DNA from: an uncultured Oscillospiraceae bacterium | Lineage (GTDB): Bacteria > Bacillota_A > Clostridia > Oscillospirales > Acutalibacteraceae | DNA length: 37,000 bases | Assembly (NCBI GenBank): GCA_910587995.1 | Contig: CAJUNS010000026.1 | Coordinates: 1 to 37,000 of the forward strand | Direction: 5' to 3' | Part shown: in pieces, positions 24,214 through 33,000 of the stretch | Position numbering within the stretch: position 1 is the first letter of the stretch | How the letters are laid out: each line of letters opens with the position of its first letter | Program-made: the position numbers and the translations under genes | Notes under the pieces: model-generated | Databases searched by the model: none | What the model was told of the DNA's origin: nothing | What the model saw: only the letters and a program-made list of their open reading frames with translations

Positions 24214-25035
24214 ATGAAGCAGCGAGTGATTTCCGGCGCGGTGCTGACCGCGTTTCTGGCGGCAATCGTAGTGTTCGACCGCATTTTTCCCCTGGCCCTA
24301 AACATTGCCGTGGGGCTGGTCTCTGTGGCGGCGGTGGAGGAGCTGGCCAAGGCGCTGGACCTGCAGCGCAAGTGGTTCCTGTATCTGCCCTCCCTGGCGG
24401 CGGCGGCAGCGGCGCCTTTCTGCGAAAGCCCCTATCAGTTTATGATGTACTGCGTGTATACGCTGGTCCTGTTTTCGGCCATGATCGTCTACCACCACGA
24501 GACCACCTTTAAAGAGGTGGGGGTGCTCTACAGCATGGTGGTCCTCATCCCCTGCGCCTTAAGCACTTTGGTGTCCCTGCGGGAGCTGAACCGGGGCCAC
24601 GGCATGTTTTATGTGCTCATTGCCGTGCTGGCCGCCTGGGTGGCGGATGTAGGCGCTTTTTTCGCCGGGACCCTGTTTGGCAAGCATAAGCTCTGCCCGG
24701 AGATCAGCCCCAAAAAGACCGTGGAGGGGGCCCTGGGGGGCCTTGTGGCCAATGTGGCGGTGATGCTGCTGTGCGGCCTGTGGTTTTCCGCCGTGTTCTA
24801 CCAGGGCCAGGTGGCGGTGAACTATCTGGCCTTGTTCCTCATTGGTTTTTTGGGCGCGCCCATTTCCATTTTGGGAGACCTGAGCTTTTCCCTCATTAAG
24901 CGCAGCTGCCACATCAAGGACTTTGGGCAGGTCATCCCCGGCCACGGCGGCATGCTGGACCGGTTCGACAGCGTCATATTCACCGCGCCCTTTGTGTATA
25001 TTTTGGTGAGCTTCCTGCCTCTGGCTCCGGTCTAA
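24214..25035 (+). CDS. cdsA: Phosphatidate cytidylyltransferase (CDP-diglyceride synthase)
   Basis: This 273-residue multi-pass membrane protein makes CDP-diacylglycerol from phosphatidate and CTP, the branch point to phosphatidylglycerol and cardiolipin. Several hydrophobic segments are visible, for example VLTAFLAAIVVFDRIF and LYLPSLAAAAAAPF. The C-terminal signature GDLSFSLIKRSCHIKDFG plus PGHGGMLDRFDS is the family's catalytic motif. The GAAAGG box lies about 8 nt upstream. It starts 215 bp after uppS; dxr begins 15 bp after its stop. Confidence 0.95.
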   Translation: MKQRVISGAVLTAFLAAIVVFDRIFPLALNIAVGLVSVAAVEELAKALDLQRKWFLYLPSLAAAAAAPFCESPYQFMMYCVYTLVLFSAMIVYHHETTFKEVGVLYSMVVLIPCALSTLVSLRELNRGHGMFYVLIAVLAAWVADVGAFFAGTLFGKHKLCPEISPKKTVEGALGGLVANVAVMLLCGLWFSAVFYQGQVAVNYLALFLIGFLGAPISILGDLSFSLIKRSCHIKDFGQVIPGHGGMLDRFDSVIFTAPFVYILVSFLPLAPV

Positions 25036-25050
25036 AAAGGAGGAACAAAC

Positions 25051-26226
25051 ATGAAAACCCTTTCCCTTTTGGGCTCCACCGGCTCCATCGGCGTCCAAAC
25101 TTTGGAGGTGCTGCGGGTGCTGCGGGGCACGGAGCACGAGTACCGGCCGGTGGTGCTGGCGGCCCACTCCAATGTGGAGCGCCTGGAGCGTCAGGCGCGG
25201 GAGTTCCGTCCCCAGGCGGCGGTGCTGTTTGACAGGGCGGCCGCCCAAGACCTGCGGGACCGGACCCGGGACCTGGACTTGACGGTGCTCTCCGGCATGG
25301 AGGGCCTGTGCGAGGCCGCCGCCTGGCCCGGCGCGGATTTGACCCTTAACGCGGTGGTGGGCATGGTAGGCCTGCGGCCTACGCTGGCGGCGTTGGAGGC
25401 CGGAAAGCCGGTGGCTCTGGCCAACAAGGAGACTCTGGTGGCCGGGGGAAACCTGGTGATGGAATCCGCCCGCCGGAACCAGGTGGAGATTCTGCCGGTG
25501 GACAGCGAGCATTCCGCCATATTCCAGTGCCTGCGGGGGAATACTAAAAGTCAGGCGCGCCAGCTGCTGCTTACGGCCTCGGGCGGGCCTTTCTTTGGCT
25601 GGCCCCGGGAGCGGCTGGAGGCCGTGGCTCCGGAAGACGCCCTGGCCCACCCCAACTGGACCATGGGCGCTAAAGTGACCATTGACTCGGCCACTATGAT
25701 GAACAAGGGCCTGGAGGTGATGGAGGCCTCCTGGCTCTTCGGCATGGGGCCCGAGGACATTCAAGTGGTGGTGCACCGGGAGAGCATTGTCCACTCTATG
25801 GTGCGGTACGCGGACAATGGGGTGATTGCCCAGCTGGGAACCCCGGACATGCGCCTGCCCATTCAGTACGCCCTCACCTACCCGGACCGCCTGCCCTCTC
25901 CGGCCGGGGAGCTGGACCTGTTCGCCCTGGGAAAACTGAGCTTTTACCCGCCAGACCAGGAGGCTTTCCCCTGCCTGGGCATTGCGGTGGAGGCCCTGAA
26001 GCGGGGCGGCTTGGCCCCAGCGGCGGTAAACGGCGCCAACGAGGCGGCGGTAGCGGCCTTTTTGCGGGGTGAAATCGGGTTTTTGGACATTCCGGCCCTG
26101 GTGGGCGAGGCGGGAGCCCGCCAGCCCCAGGCCCCGGCGGACTCGCTGGAGGCCGTGCTGGAAGCGGACCGGGCCGCCCGGACCTGGACGGCGGAGCGGG
26201 CCCGGGAACAAGCGAAACGAAGATAA
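25051..26226 (+). CDS. dxr: 1-deoxy-D-xylulose-5-phosphate reductoisomerase
   Basis: This 391-residue enzyme converts DXP to MEP with NADPH, the committed step of the non-mevalonate isoprenoid pathway. It shows the nucleotide loop LLGSTGSIGVQTLEVL (residues 6-21), PVALANKETLVAGGNLV, the metal/substrate site PVDSEHSAIFQCL, TASGGPF, and DSATMMNKGLEVMEA. The length matches the family. AAGGAGG lies upstream of the ATG. It supplies precursors used by uppS in the same cluster. Confidence 0.97.
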   Translation: MKTLSLLGSTGSIGVQTLEVLRVLRGTEHEYRPVVLAAHSNVERLERQAREFRPQAAVLFDRAAAQDLRDRTRDLDLTVLSGMEGLCEAAAWPGADLTLNAVVGMVGLRPTLAALEAGKPVALANKETLVAGGNLVMESARRNQVEILPVDSEHSAIFQCLRGNTKSQARQLLLTASGGPFFGWPRERLEAVAPEDALAHPNWTMGAKVTIDSATMMNKGLEVMEASWLFGMGPEDIQVVVHRESIVHSMVRYADNGVIAQLGTPDMRLPIQYALTYPDRLPSPAGELDLFALGKLSFYPPDQEAFPCLGIAVEALKRGGLAPAAVNGANEAAVAAFLRGEIGFLDIPALVGEAGARQPQAPADSLEAVLEADRAARTWTAERAREQAKRR

Positions 26227-26238
26227 GGGGATGATTGT

Positions 26239-27306
26239 TTGCAGGTGCTGCATATCGCCGGACTGATTGTCATAGGCGTGCTGCTGTTCGGATTTATTGT
26301 GTTTTTTCATGAGCTGGGGCATTTTCTGCTGGCTAAGGCGGGAAAAATCCGGGTGAACGAGTTCGCCGTGGGCATGGGCCCCAAGCTTTGGGGCTTCCGC
26401 CGGGGCGAGACCCTTTACAGCCTGCGGCTGCTGCCCATCGGCGGGTTTTGCGCCATGGAGGGCGAGGACGAGGACAGCGGCGACGCGGCGGCTTTTGGCA
26501 ACAAGCCGGTGTGGCGGCGGATTTTGGTGGTAGCTGCCGGAGGCGTGTTCAACATCGTTTTGGGCTATGTGTTCATGCTCTGCGTGCTGGCGCCCCAGTC
26601 CATTTACGCCACCACCATTGTCTCCCAGTTCGCGGAGGGCTCCACCCTGGAAGCGGCGGGGGCCCAGGTGGGCGACCGCATTGTGGAAATTGATGGCTAT
26701 GGGGTATACACGGACAGGGACCTGAGCTTCGCCATGGCCCTGGCGGACCCCAAGGCGGTCTCCATGGTGGTGGAGCGCCAGGGCCAGCGGGTGGATCTGG
26801 GGACCTTTGCCATGAGTACCCGCGCGGCGGAGGACGGCCAGGAGGTGCTGGCCATTGACTTTTATGTGGAGCCCGAGCCCCGGACGGTTTTGGGCCTGCT
26901 GGGGCGGGCGGGCAGCGACACGGTCTCCATGGCCCGCATGGTGGTGGAGAGCCTAAAGGGCCTGCTCACCGGGCGCTTTGGCCTTAACGAGGTGGCCGGG
27001 CCGGTGGGGACCGCCCAGGCCATCTCTCAGGCTGCGGGAGCTGGGCTGAGCCAGGGCTTTGGCCAAGCCTTACGCAACATCTTGGTGATGATGACCATGA
27101 TCACCGTGAATCTGGGCATTATCAACCTGCTGCCCCTGCCCGCGCTGGATGGCGGGCGGCTGCTGTTTTTGATTTGGGAGGGCGTGACCCGCAGGCCGGT
27201 GCCAGCGAAGTATGAGGGCTATGTGCACGCGGCGGGCTTCATGCTGCTGATTGGCGTGATGGTGCTGGTGACGTTCCACGACATCTTCCGGCTGGTCACA
27301 GGCTGA
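26239..27306 (+). CDS. rseP: RIP metalloprotease RseP (site-2 protease)
   Basis: This 355-residue intramembrane zinc protease cleaves membrane-anchored regulators such as anti-sigma factors. The catalytic HELGH (residues 24-28) lies in the first transmembrane segment; MGPKLWGFRRGETLYSLRLL follows, then a PDZ domain (about residues 125-200, AGAQVGDRIVEIDGYGVY). The second metal ligand site is LLPLPALDGGRLLF. At least four hydrophobic segments are visible. The start is an unusual TTG at 26239, with AAGGGG 8 nt upstream; the nearby ATG 26231 is in another frame and leads to a short peptide, so TTG is the credible start. Confidence 0.94.
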   Translation: MQVLHIAGLIVIGVLLFGFIVFFHELGHFLLAKAGKIRVNEFAVGMGPKLWGFRRGETLYSLRLLPIGGFCAMEGEDEDSGDAAAFGNKPVWRRILVVAAGGVFNIVLGYVFMLCVLAPQSIYATTIVSQFAEGSTLEAAGAQVGDRIVEIDGYGVYTDRDLSFAMALADPKAVSMVVERQGQRVDLGTFAMSTRAAEDGQEVLAIDFYVEPEPRTVLGLLGRAGSDTVSMARMVVESLKGLLTGRFGLNEVAGPVGTAQAISQAAGAGLSQGFGQALRNILVMMTMITVNLGIINLLPLPALDGGRLLFLIWEGVTRRPVPAKYEGYVHAAGFMLLIGVMVLVTFHDIFRLVTG

Positions 27307-27528
27307 AACCAGCCCAAAAGCGGCGAAAAACCGAGCAGAAGCCAGCCTCGCCACAAAGAGCAAAGCGGACGGAATGTTCTTGGCGGTTCCTGCGGCCTCT
27401 ATAAAATGGAGCCGCGAAATCGCCGAAGAGGTTTCCGCCGCGCCGCTGGATGTGGCGGGGCGGCTTGCGCTCGTTTTTTGCCTCTCCCCCATTTTCCTTC
27501 CATATTAACTTGAAAGGTCGGTTCCCCC
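27307..27528. other. Spacer between rseP and ispG, with a possible promoter
   Basis: I see no gene in these 222 bases. A possible promoter, TTCTTG (27377-27382), 17 bp and TATAAA (27400-27405), would serve ispG. The -10 is inside a hairpin: GCGGCCTC (27392-27399) pairs with GAGCCGC (27409-27415) with one bulge. The rest is GC-rich with several short inverted repeats. Confidence 0.4.
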
Positions 27529-28572
27529 ATGAGAATGTCAAAGCAAGTGTGCGCCGGAGGCGTAAAAATCGGCGGCGGCGCGCCCATTACCGTCCAGTCC
27601 ATGCTCAGCACAGCCTCCACGGATATCCCTGGAAGCGTCCGCCAGGCCAAAGCCCTGGAGCAGGCCGGGTGTCAGATTCTGCGCATGGCCATCCCGGATC
27701 TGGCGGCGGTGCGGGAGCTGATTCCCGCCGTGCGGCAGGCCGTGTCCATTCCCCTGGTGGCGGACATCCACTTTGACTACAAGCTGGCCCTGGAATCCGC
27801 GGCCGCGGGCATTGACAAAATCCGCATCAACCCGGGCAACATTGGGGACCAGGACCGGGTCAAGGCCGTGGCGGACGCCTGCCGCCAGCGGGGCGTCCCC
27901 ATCCGCATTGGAGTCAACGACGGCTCCCTGGAGAAGCATATTCTGGCCAAATACGGCCACCCCACCCCGGAGGCTTTGGCCGAGAGCGCCCTGTACCATG
28001 CCTCTCTGCTGGAAAAGTTCGACTATACCGATATCGTTCTCTCCATGAAGGCCTCTTCCGTGGACTTTACCATTCGCGCCTATCAAATTGCCGCCCAGCG
28101 CTGCCCCTACCCCCTGCACCTGGGCATCACCCACGCGGGCACTGCCCGGATGGGCCTGGTCAAGTCCGCCATAGGCATTGGCAGCCTGCTGCAGCAGGGC
28201 ATTGGCGATACCCTGCGGGTCTCTCTGGCGGCGGACCCGGTGGAGGAGATTCAGGCAGGGGTAGACATCCTTAAGGCCCTGGGCCTGCGAAAAGGCGTGA
28301 AGCTCATTGCCTGCCCTACCTGCGGCCGCACCCGCATTGATTTGATTCCCCTGGCCCAAAAGGTGGAGGCCGCTTTGGCCGGATGCCAGAAAGACATTAC
28401 CGTGGCGGTTATGGGCTGCGCGGTCAATGGCCCCGGCGAGGCCCGGGAGGCTGACGTGGGCATTGCAGGCGGCAAAGGCGAGGGCCTGATCTTCCGCAAA
28501 GGGGAGATTCTGCGCAAGGTCCCGGAAAACCGCCTGCTGGAGGAGCTGCTGGCCCAGGTGGACAAGCTGTGA
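27529..28572 (+). CDS. ispG: 4-hydroxy-3-methylbut-2-enyl diphosphate synthase (IspG/GcpE)
   Basis: This 347-residue enzyme carries out the penultimate step of the MEP pathway, converting MEcPP to HMBPP with an iron-sulfur cluster. The N-terminal TIM barrel shows GGAPITVQSMLSTASTD, LVADIHFDYKLALESAA and IRINPGNIG. The C-terminal cluster domain has LIACPTCGR (two Cys) and AVMGCAVNGPGEA (third Cys). A GAAAGG box lies about 11 nt upstream; ATG 27535 is a possible alternative start. The stop overlaps the next gene (GTGA). Confidence 0.96.
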   Translation: MRMSKQVCAGGVKIGGGAPITVQSMLSTASTDIPGSVRQAKALEQAGCQILRMAIPDLAAVRELIPAVRQAVSIPLVADIHFDYKLALESAAAGIDKIRINPGNIGDQDRVKAVADACRQRGVPIRIGVNDGSLEKHILAKYGHPTPEALAESALYHASLLEKFDYTDIVLSMKASSVDFTIRAYQIAAQRCPYPLHLGITHAGTARMGLVKSAIGIGSLLQQGIGDTLRVSLAADPVEEIQAGVDILKALGLRKGVKLIACPTCGRTRIDLIPLAQKVEAALAGCQKDITVAVMGCAVNGPGEAREADVGIAGGKGEGLIFRKGEILRKVPENRLLEELLAQVDKL

Positions 28573-29378
28573 GGGCGGGGATATATCAGACCCCCATGGG
28601 GGAGATTCACTACTGGGTCAGCGAGGCCGGAGAGGGCGGGCCCTGGCTGGTGTTTCTGCCTGGGCTGACAGCGGACCACCATCTGTTTGACCGGCAGACA
28701 GAGGCTTTCGCAAAGGATTATAACTGCCTTGTGTGGGACGCTCCTGCTCATGGAGCCTCCCGCCCCTTTTTGCTGGACTTTTATATGGACGGGCTCACCG
28801 GCTGGCTCCACCATATTCTGCAGCGGGAAGGCGCTGTCAGGCCGGTCCTGGTGGGCCAGTCCATGGGCGGCTATATTGCCCAGGCCTACATCAGGCGTTT
28901 TCCCGGCAGCGTGAGGGGCTTTGTGTCGGTTGACTCCGCGCCCCTGAGCCGAAGCTATTTTTCCGGCTGGGAGCTAGCCATGCTGAAGCACGCCTATTGG
29001 CTGTACCGGCCCATTCCCTGGGGGCTGCTGCAAAAGCTGGGCAGCATGGGCACAGCTCAGTCTCCCTATGGCCGGAGGCTGATGGCGGAAATGATGGAGG
29101 CCTATGCCCCCAAGGAATACTGCCGGCTGGCCGCTCACGGCTACCGGCTGCTGAGCTTGGCTGTCACAGCCCACGGCGACAGCGAGCCCGACTGCCCCAG
29201 TCTTTTGCTCTGCGGGGAGAAGGATGGGGCAGGTTCCTCCCGGCGGTATAACCGGGCCTGGGCCCGGCGGGCAGGCCACCGGCTGGTCTGGCTGAAGGGG
29301 GCGGGGCACAACTCCAACACGGACGCGCCCCAGGAGGTCAACCGGCTGATTAGGGAGTTTGTAGACAGTCTATCGTAA
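28569..29378 (+). CDS. Alpha/beta-fold hydrolase
   Basis: This 269-residue soluble protein has the alpha/beta hydrolase fold: PWLVFLPGLTADHHLF (oxyanion strand), the nucleophile elbow VLVGQSMGGYIAQAY (Ser98), LLLCGEKD (Asp219) and GAGHNSNTD (His247), so the Ser-Asp-His triad is complete. It resembles small esterases or lipases of unknown substrate; there is no signal peptide. It starts with GTG whose last two bases are the start of the ispG stop (GTGA overlap), so it is translationally coupled to ispG. It and the next gene lie between ispG and polC, which are adjacent in many relatives. Confidence 0.85.
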   Translation: MRAGIYQTPMGEIHYWVSEAGEGGPWLVFLPGLTADHHLFDRQTEAFAKDYNCLVWDAPAHGASRPFLLDFYMDGLTGWLHHILQREGAVRPVLVGQSMGGYIAQAYIRRFPGSVRGFVSVDSAPLSRSYFSGWELAMLKHAYWLYRPIPWGLLQKLGSMGTAQSPYGRRLMAEMMEAYAPKEYCRLAAHGYRLLSLAVTAHGDSEPDCPSLLLCGEKDGAGSSRRYNRAWARRAGHRLVWLKGAGHNSNTDAPQEVNRLIREFVDSLS

Positions 29379-29392
29379 AACAGGAGGCGGCT

Positions 29393-30004
29393 ATGAAACA
29401 GATTATCACCATACAGCACTGCCAGTCGGAGCACCATGTCACCGGCATGATGGGCGGCTGGAACGACTGGGATTTGACAGAGCTGGGCCGGGAGCAGGCC
29501 CGGCGCCTGGGGGAGCGCCTGGGCGCGGAGCTTGCCGGACAGTCTGTGAAAATCTTCTCCTCTGACTTGAAACGCGCGGTCCAGACCGCCGCTCCCCTGG
29601 CGGAAAGTCTGGGCCTTTCGGTGGAGCGCCGCCAAGCCCTGCGGGAGCGCCACCACGGCGCCTCCTCCATGGGCCAAACCCAGCAGTGGTTCCGGGAGCA
29701 CCGGGGCCGGGACAGATACATAGACGACCGCCCCCTGCCGGACTCCGAGACCCGGCGGGAGATATACCAGCACCTTTTGCCCATGTGCCAAGAGGCCCTG
29801 GAATGCCAGGAGGACACGGTGGTTCTGGTGTCCCACGGGGGCGCTCTGATGGTGTGGAACGCCCTTTGGCTGGGCCTGCCCCCGGAGAGTATGAACACCT
29901 GTTCCCTGCGGGGCGGGCCAGGGGCGGTCAGCCGGTTTGACCTGTATGAAAATTGGTCCCGGCGCATCACCTGCCTGGGCGATTTGAGCTATATAAAAGA
30001 CTGA
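29393..30004 (+). CDS. Histidine phosphatase superfamily protein
   Basis: This 203-residue cytoplasmic protein has the phosphoglycerate-mutase-like fold. The motif that normally reads RHG reads QHC here (IQHCQSEHHVTG, His9): the catalytic His is kept but the Arg that holds the phosphate is Gln. The second half has SSDLKRAVQTAAPLAE (the second Arg), REIYQHLLP and VVLVSHGGALMVW (second catalytic His). Activity may be altered; substrate unknown. It has an AGGAGG box, lies 14 bp after the hydrolase gene, and polC begins 17 bp after its stop. Confidence 0.85.
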   Translation: MKQIITIQHCQSEHHVTGMMGGWNDWDLTELGREQARRLGERLGAELAGQSVKIFSSDLKRAVQTAAPLAESLGLSVERRQALRERHHGASSMGQTQQWFREHRGRDRYIDDRPLPDSETRREIYQHLLPMCQEALECQEDTVVLVSHGGALMVWNALWLGLPPESMNTCSLRGGPGAVSRFDLYENWSRRITCLGDLSYIKD

Positions 30005-30021
30005 GGGAAAGGAGAACCGCT

Positions 30022-33000
30022 ATGACCACCATCGGCGCATTTTTTCAAAAAGAGTGCAAGGCGGGAAATTTTCCCTCTCAGCTGCTGCAAGGGGAGATTC
30101 AGAGCATGGCTGTCAACCGGGCGGACCGGTCCGTAACGGTCTCGGTCCGGTTTTCTCAGTTTGTGGAGTATGGGGACCTGCAAAAGCTGGCCCGCCAAGT
30201 GGAGAGCCCGGGCGTCCGCCGGGTCGAGCTACGGCCGGTATTCCCCGGGGAGTGTTTTTCCGCCGCCAGCCTGGGGTCTCTGGCCGCGGCCCTCAAGGAG
30301 CGGGACGCCAGCCTCAACGGCACGCTGCAGGGGGCAAGGGCCCAGCTGGACGGGGGGACCCTGACCATCACCCTGGCCCATGGAGGCTACGAGCTGCTGG
30401 CCGCCCGGGACACCGCCGGGAAAATGTCCGCCCTTATCCGGGACTGGTTTGGGGTGGACTGCGCCGTGGCCTTTGACGGGAAGCTGGCCGTGAAGGAGGG
30501 CGAGGCCTCTTTGGTGGAGCAGGTCCACCACCAGGAGGAAAAGAACCGGCGGGAGGCGGTGCTCCGGGAGATGGAGGAGTATGAGGAGGCCCTGGCGGAC
30601 CAGAACGCCAAGCGGAAAATCAGCGTCCGGGAGGGCGAGAGCTTGCTGCCCCAGATTATTCTGGAGACCGCCCGGCCTGTGCTGGGCCCTGTGCCCAAGA
30701 CCAAGCCCGTGCCCCTGAGCGGCTGGAGCCTGGAGCTGGGCAGCGCCGTGGCCTGGGGGGAGATTTTCAGTATGGAGAGCAAGGAGACCCGGGACAAGTC
30801 CAAGAAGATTTACTCCATCGACATCACCGACTACACCGGCTCCATGACCCTAAAGGTGATTCAGGACGCCTCCCAGTGCAAGGAGCTGGACAAGCTGAAA
30901 AAGGGCCAGTCCATTCTGGTGCGGGGCTCCTTGGAATATGACAGGTACGACCGGGAAAACGTGCTGCGGCCCCGGTCCATTGCCACAGTGGACCAGATGC
31001 AGGTGGTGGACGACGCCATGGAAAAGCGGGTGGAGCTGCACCTGCACACCAGCATGTCCGACCTGGACGGCATTACCCCCGCCGCGGACCTGATCAACCA
31101 GGCCCACAGATGGGGCCAGAAGGCCGTGGCCATCACGGACCACGGGGTGGCCCAGGCCTTCCCCGAGGCCATGAACGCCGAGGCGGCCATCCGCAAGGAG
31201 GACCCGGACTTCAAGGTCATTTACGGCACAGAGGCCTATTTTGTCAACGACCTGGTGCCCGCGGCGGTGGGGGACTGCGCCGCGCCCCTGGACGGGGAGT
31301 TCATCTGCTTCGACCTGGAGACCACCGGGCTCTCCGCCAAAAAGGAGCGCATCACGGAGATCGGCGCGGTGCGGGTGAAGGACGGCAAAGTGACGGACCA
31401 TTTCGACACCTTTGTGAACCCGGAGCGGCCCATTCCGCCGAAAATTACGGAGCTGACGGGCATCACTGACCAGATGGTGAAGGACGCGCCCAAGGAGAAG
31501 GAGGCGGTGGAGGCCTTTTACCGCTTCTGCGGGGAGTCCCCGGTGCTGGTGGCCCACAATGCCGGGTTCGACACGGGGTTTTTGCGGGCCAGCGGGGAGC
31601 GCACGGGGGTGAAGTTTGATTTCCCCTACATCGACACCGTGCCCATGTGCCGGTCCCTCCTCAAGGACATCAAGGACTGTAAGCTGGACACCGTGGCCAA
31701 ATACTTAAAGCTGTCCCCCTTCAACCACCACCGGGCCGACGACGACGCGGCGGTGCTGGGGGAAATCTTCATCGAGCTGGCCCGCCGCCTGCGGGAGGAC
31801 CAGGGGGCCGGTACCGTCAACGACATCAACCAGGCCCTGGCCGGGGGCGACCCCAAGAAGCTGCGGGCCTACCACCAGATCATTCTGGTGAAGAACAACA
31901 CGGGCCTGAAGAATCTTTACCGGCTCATCTCCGAGGGGCACCTGCACTACTACTACCGCAATCCCCGCATTCCCAAAAGCCGGCTGAACCAGTACCGGGA
32001 GGGCCTGCTCATTGGCAGCGCCTGCGAGGCGGGAGAGCTCTTTCGGGCCATGACCGCCGGAGAGAGCTTTGAAAGCCTGTGCAAAATTGCGGAGTACTAC
32101 GATTATTTGGAAATTCAGCCCATTGGCAACAACATGTTTATGGTGCGCAACGGCGACACCACCGAGGAGGGCCTGCGGGAGTACAACCGCACCATTGTGC
32201 GCATTGGCGAAAAACTGGGCAAGCCGGTGGTGGCGACCTGCGATGTGCACTTTAAAGACCCTAAGGACGCGGATTTTCGAAAAATTATTATGAAGGGCTT
32301 TGCGGACGCGGACCAGCAGGCTCCCCTTTACATGCGCACCACCGCCGAGATGCTGAAGGAATTTGAATACCTGGGCAAGGAGAAGGCCTTTGAGGTGGTG
32401 GTGGCCAACACCAACAAAATCGCGGATATGATCGACCACATCCGCCCGGTGCCCAACGGCAACTTTCCCCCCTTCATCGAGGGGGCCCAGGAGCAGCTGG
32501 TGGAGATTACCTGGCGGCGGGCCAAAGAGCGCTACGGCGACCCCCTGCCCCCTATTGTGGAGGCCCGGCTCAACAAGGAGCTGGGGTCCATCATCAAGCA
32601 CGGCTTCTCGGTGCTGTACATGACCGCCCAAAAGCTGGTGGCCGATTCCGAGGCCCACGGCTATCTGGTGGGTTCCCGGGGCTCGGTGGGCTCTTCCTTT
32701 GTGGCCAGCATGTCGGGCATCTCAGAGGTAAACCCCCTGGAGCCCCACTATGTGTGCCCCCAGTGCAGGCACAGCGAGTTTATTACCGATGGCAGCGTGG
32801 ACTCGGGCTTTGACCTGCCCCCCAAGGACTGCCCCCACTGCCACATCCCCATGGACCGGGACGGCCACACCATCCCCTTTGAGACCTTTTTGGGCTTTGA
32901 CGGGGACAAGGTGCCGGACATTGACCTAAACTTCTCCGGAGAGCAGCAGAGCAGCTCCCACCGGTTTACCGAGGAGCTCTTTGGCCGGGACAACGTGTTT

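Noticed and set aside
26231..26263. ATG start just before rseP
   Set aside because: It is in a different frame and encodes an 11-residue peptide; the TTG at 26239 is correctly spaced from AAGGGG and opens the RseP frame.
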